Part shown: in pieces, positions 5,661-6,394 of the stretch
How the letters are laid out: every line of letters begins with the position of its first letter
Numbering within the stretch: the first letter of the stretch is position 1
Assembly (NCBI GenBank): GCA_022563625.1
Contig: JADFNA010000103.1
Location: 1-6,394, forward strand
DNA length: 6,394 nt
Source of the DNA: Candidatus Zixiibacteriota bacterium
GTDB lineage: Bacteria > Zixibacteria > MSB-5A5 > GN15 > JACZUZ01
Reading direction: 5' to 3'
Translations under genes and position numbers: made by a program
Notes under the pieces: generated by a model
What the model was told of the DNA's origin: nothing
The model's database searches: none
The model's input: only the letters and a program-made list of their open reading frames with translations

Positions 5661-6394
5661 CGCCCTTGGCCTGAGTATCCCCGTTCTTACATTTGTAGAC
5701 GCCCAGGCCCAGACGTTTTCACTCTTCGATGAGCAAAAAGCCCCGCTGGCGGAATACTCATTTGGCACATCATATGACTATATCTCGCAGACCTTTTTTG
5801 TCGCCACGCTTGATTCGGCCAATGACAGCATAGACATCGCCAGCAAGCTCTATCAGGAGTATCTGAATCAACCGGGAGTGTTCGGCAGTGTTACGCTACG
5901 GCCGTTCCGAGATGAGCGGCTTCGGCTGGCAGCGTATGGCGAGCAATCGCGCGACTATTTGCGCGGCAGGTTCAGTTCACAACTGGGACTGAGAGGGTCC
6001 GGCAACCGGCTCTCCGGGAGTTTCTGGCTGGAGACTCGCCAGCGGACAAACGGCGCGCGCGAAATCGGCGATGAGTTTATTCTTGGCCGCGCTCGATTAA
6101 AATGGAGCCATAACCTGTCCAAGAAAGTCCGCCCTTTTGTGGCTCTGCGGGCCGAGTTCAATGACCTCAAAGACGACGACAGCGGCTCGACCGCTTTTTC
6201 CAGCGGCTATCAGAAATTCGGCGGACAGGCCGGAATCGAGATTGAGATCGGCCGTTTCGACCGTTTCCAACTGGCCGGGACCCTTGAGAGCCGCACGGTC
6301 ACTAATAATAAATCACTGGAATATGACCTGATGCGCCTGGAGGCGGAATACACCGGCTACTCCGGCGGATCGTTTTATGCTCTGGAGGTCTTGG
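5629..6394 (+). CDS. Probable outer-membrane beta-barrel protein, 5' part (runs off the window)
   Basis: The frame is open to the window's last base, giving 255 visible residues and no stop. From GTG 5629 the product begins with a Sec signal peptide: MRAFRG, a hydrophobic core at about 7-23, and cleavage after AQA at 27. The mature part lacks cysteine. From about residue 84 on it shows repeated stretches of alternating polar and hydrophobic residues separated by short Gly/Asp/Asn turns, for example about 109-121, 127-138, 148-160, 166-178, 196-208, 211-223 and 229-241. This pattern is typical of transmembrane beta-strands in outer-membrane barrels. Residues 28-80 may be a periplasmic or plug-like N-terminal segment. 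I cannot name the family or its cargo. ATG 5605 and ATG 5551 are alternative in-frame starts, but the ribosome binding site and signal peptide favour 5629. It lies 132 bp after the repeat-protein gene on the same strand, so an envelope-related pair is plausible. A terminator-like hairpin covers its start. Confidence 0.72.
   Translation, partial: MRAFRGLTVFFALGLSIPVLTFVDAQAQTFSLFDEQKAPLAEYSFGTSYDYISQTFFVATLDSANDSIDIASKLYQEYLNQPGVFGSVTLRPFRDERLRLAAYGEQSRDYLRGRFSSQLGLRGSGNRLSGSFWLETRQRTNGAREIGDEFILGRARLKWSHNLSKKVRPFVALRAEFNDLKDDDSGSTAFSSGYQKFGGQAGIEIEIGRFDRFQLAGTLESRTVTNNKSLEYDLMRLEAEYTGYSGGSFYALEVL

Noticed and set aside
5499..5732. 77-codon plus-strand frame at the end of the repeat-protein gene
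   Set aside because: It overlaps the start of the barrel gene in another frame, is arginine- and proline-rich without pattern, and looks like a shadow rather than a leader peptide.
1..6394. CRISPR array, tRNA/rRNA genes, insertion sequences or attachment sites
   Set aside because: No regularly spaced direct repeats, cloverleaf-like sequence, transposase or integrase frame, or flanking duplications are visible on either strand.

Overview
The window reads as an accessory-type chromosomal stretch of a Gram-negative (diderm) bacterium, moderately GC-rich by eye. The evidence is two Sec-type signal peptides ending in AQA|Q, one exported protein with outer-membrane beta-barrel character, and a sigma54-type (GAFTGA) response regulator. 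No gene pins down the lineage. A diderm of the FCB group or a related candidate phylum (for example Zixibacteria) would fit, but that is only an impression. I see no tRNA, rRNA, insertion sequence or CRISPR array.

Layout, left to right. (1) The 3' part of a TPR protein gene (+) enters from the left edge and ends at 534. (2) A 167-bp convergent spacer (535-701) holds a nested inverted-repeat element (546-618) and a second small hairpin (630-651). (3) A PaaI-like hotdog thioesterase lies on the minus strand (702-1145). (4) A 237-bp divergent spacer (1146-1382) carries promoter-like sequence for the kinase. (5) A membrane histidine kinase (1383-2864) and an NtrC-type sigma54 activator (2902-4257) form a two-gene operon. 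(6) After a 192-bp spacer comes a secreted all-helical protein built of four repeats of about 80 residues (4450-5496). (7) From about 5629 to the right edge runs the 5' part of a gene for a probable outer-membrane beta-barrel protein. It is open at the window end and has no stop codon here.

How it may work together (inference): the kinase senses a periplasmic signal with a Cache-like domain and phosphorylates the NtrC-type regulator, which drives sigma54 promoters. The two envelope proteins downstream are natural candidate targets or functional partners, but I found no convincing -24/-12 site in front of either. The most unusual feature is at the start of the barrel gene. A textbook intrinsic terminator (9-bp stem, then seven T) overlaps the start codon and signal-peptide codons, and it competes with a second strong hairpin that uses some of the same bases. 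That layout resembles an attenuator. The four-repeat periplasmic protein is a family I do not recognise.
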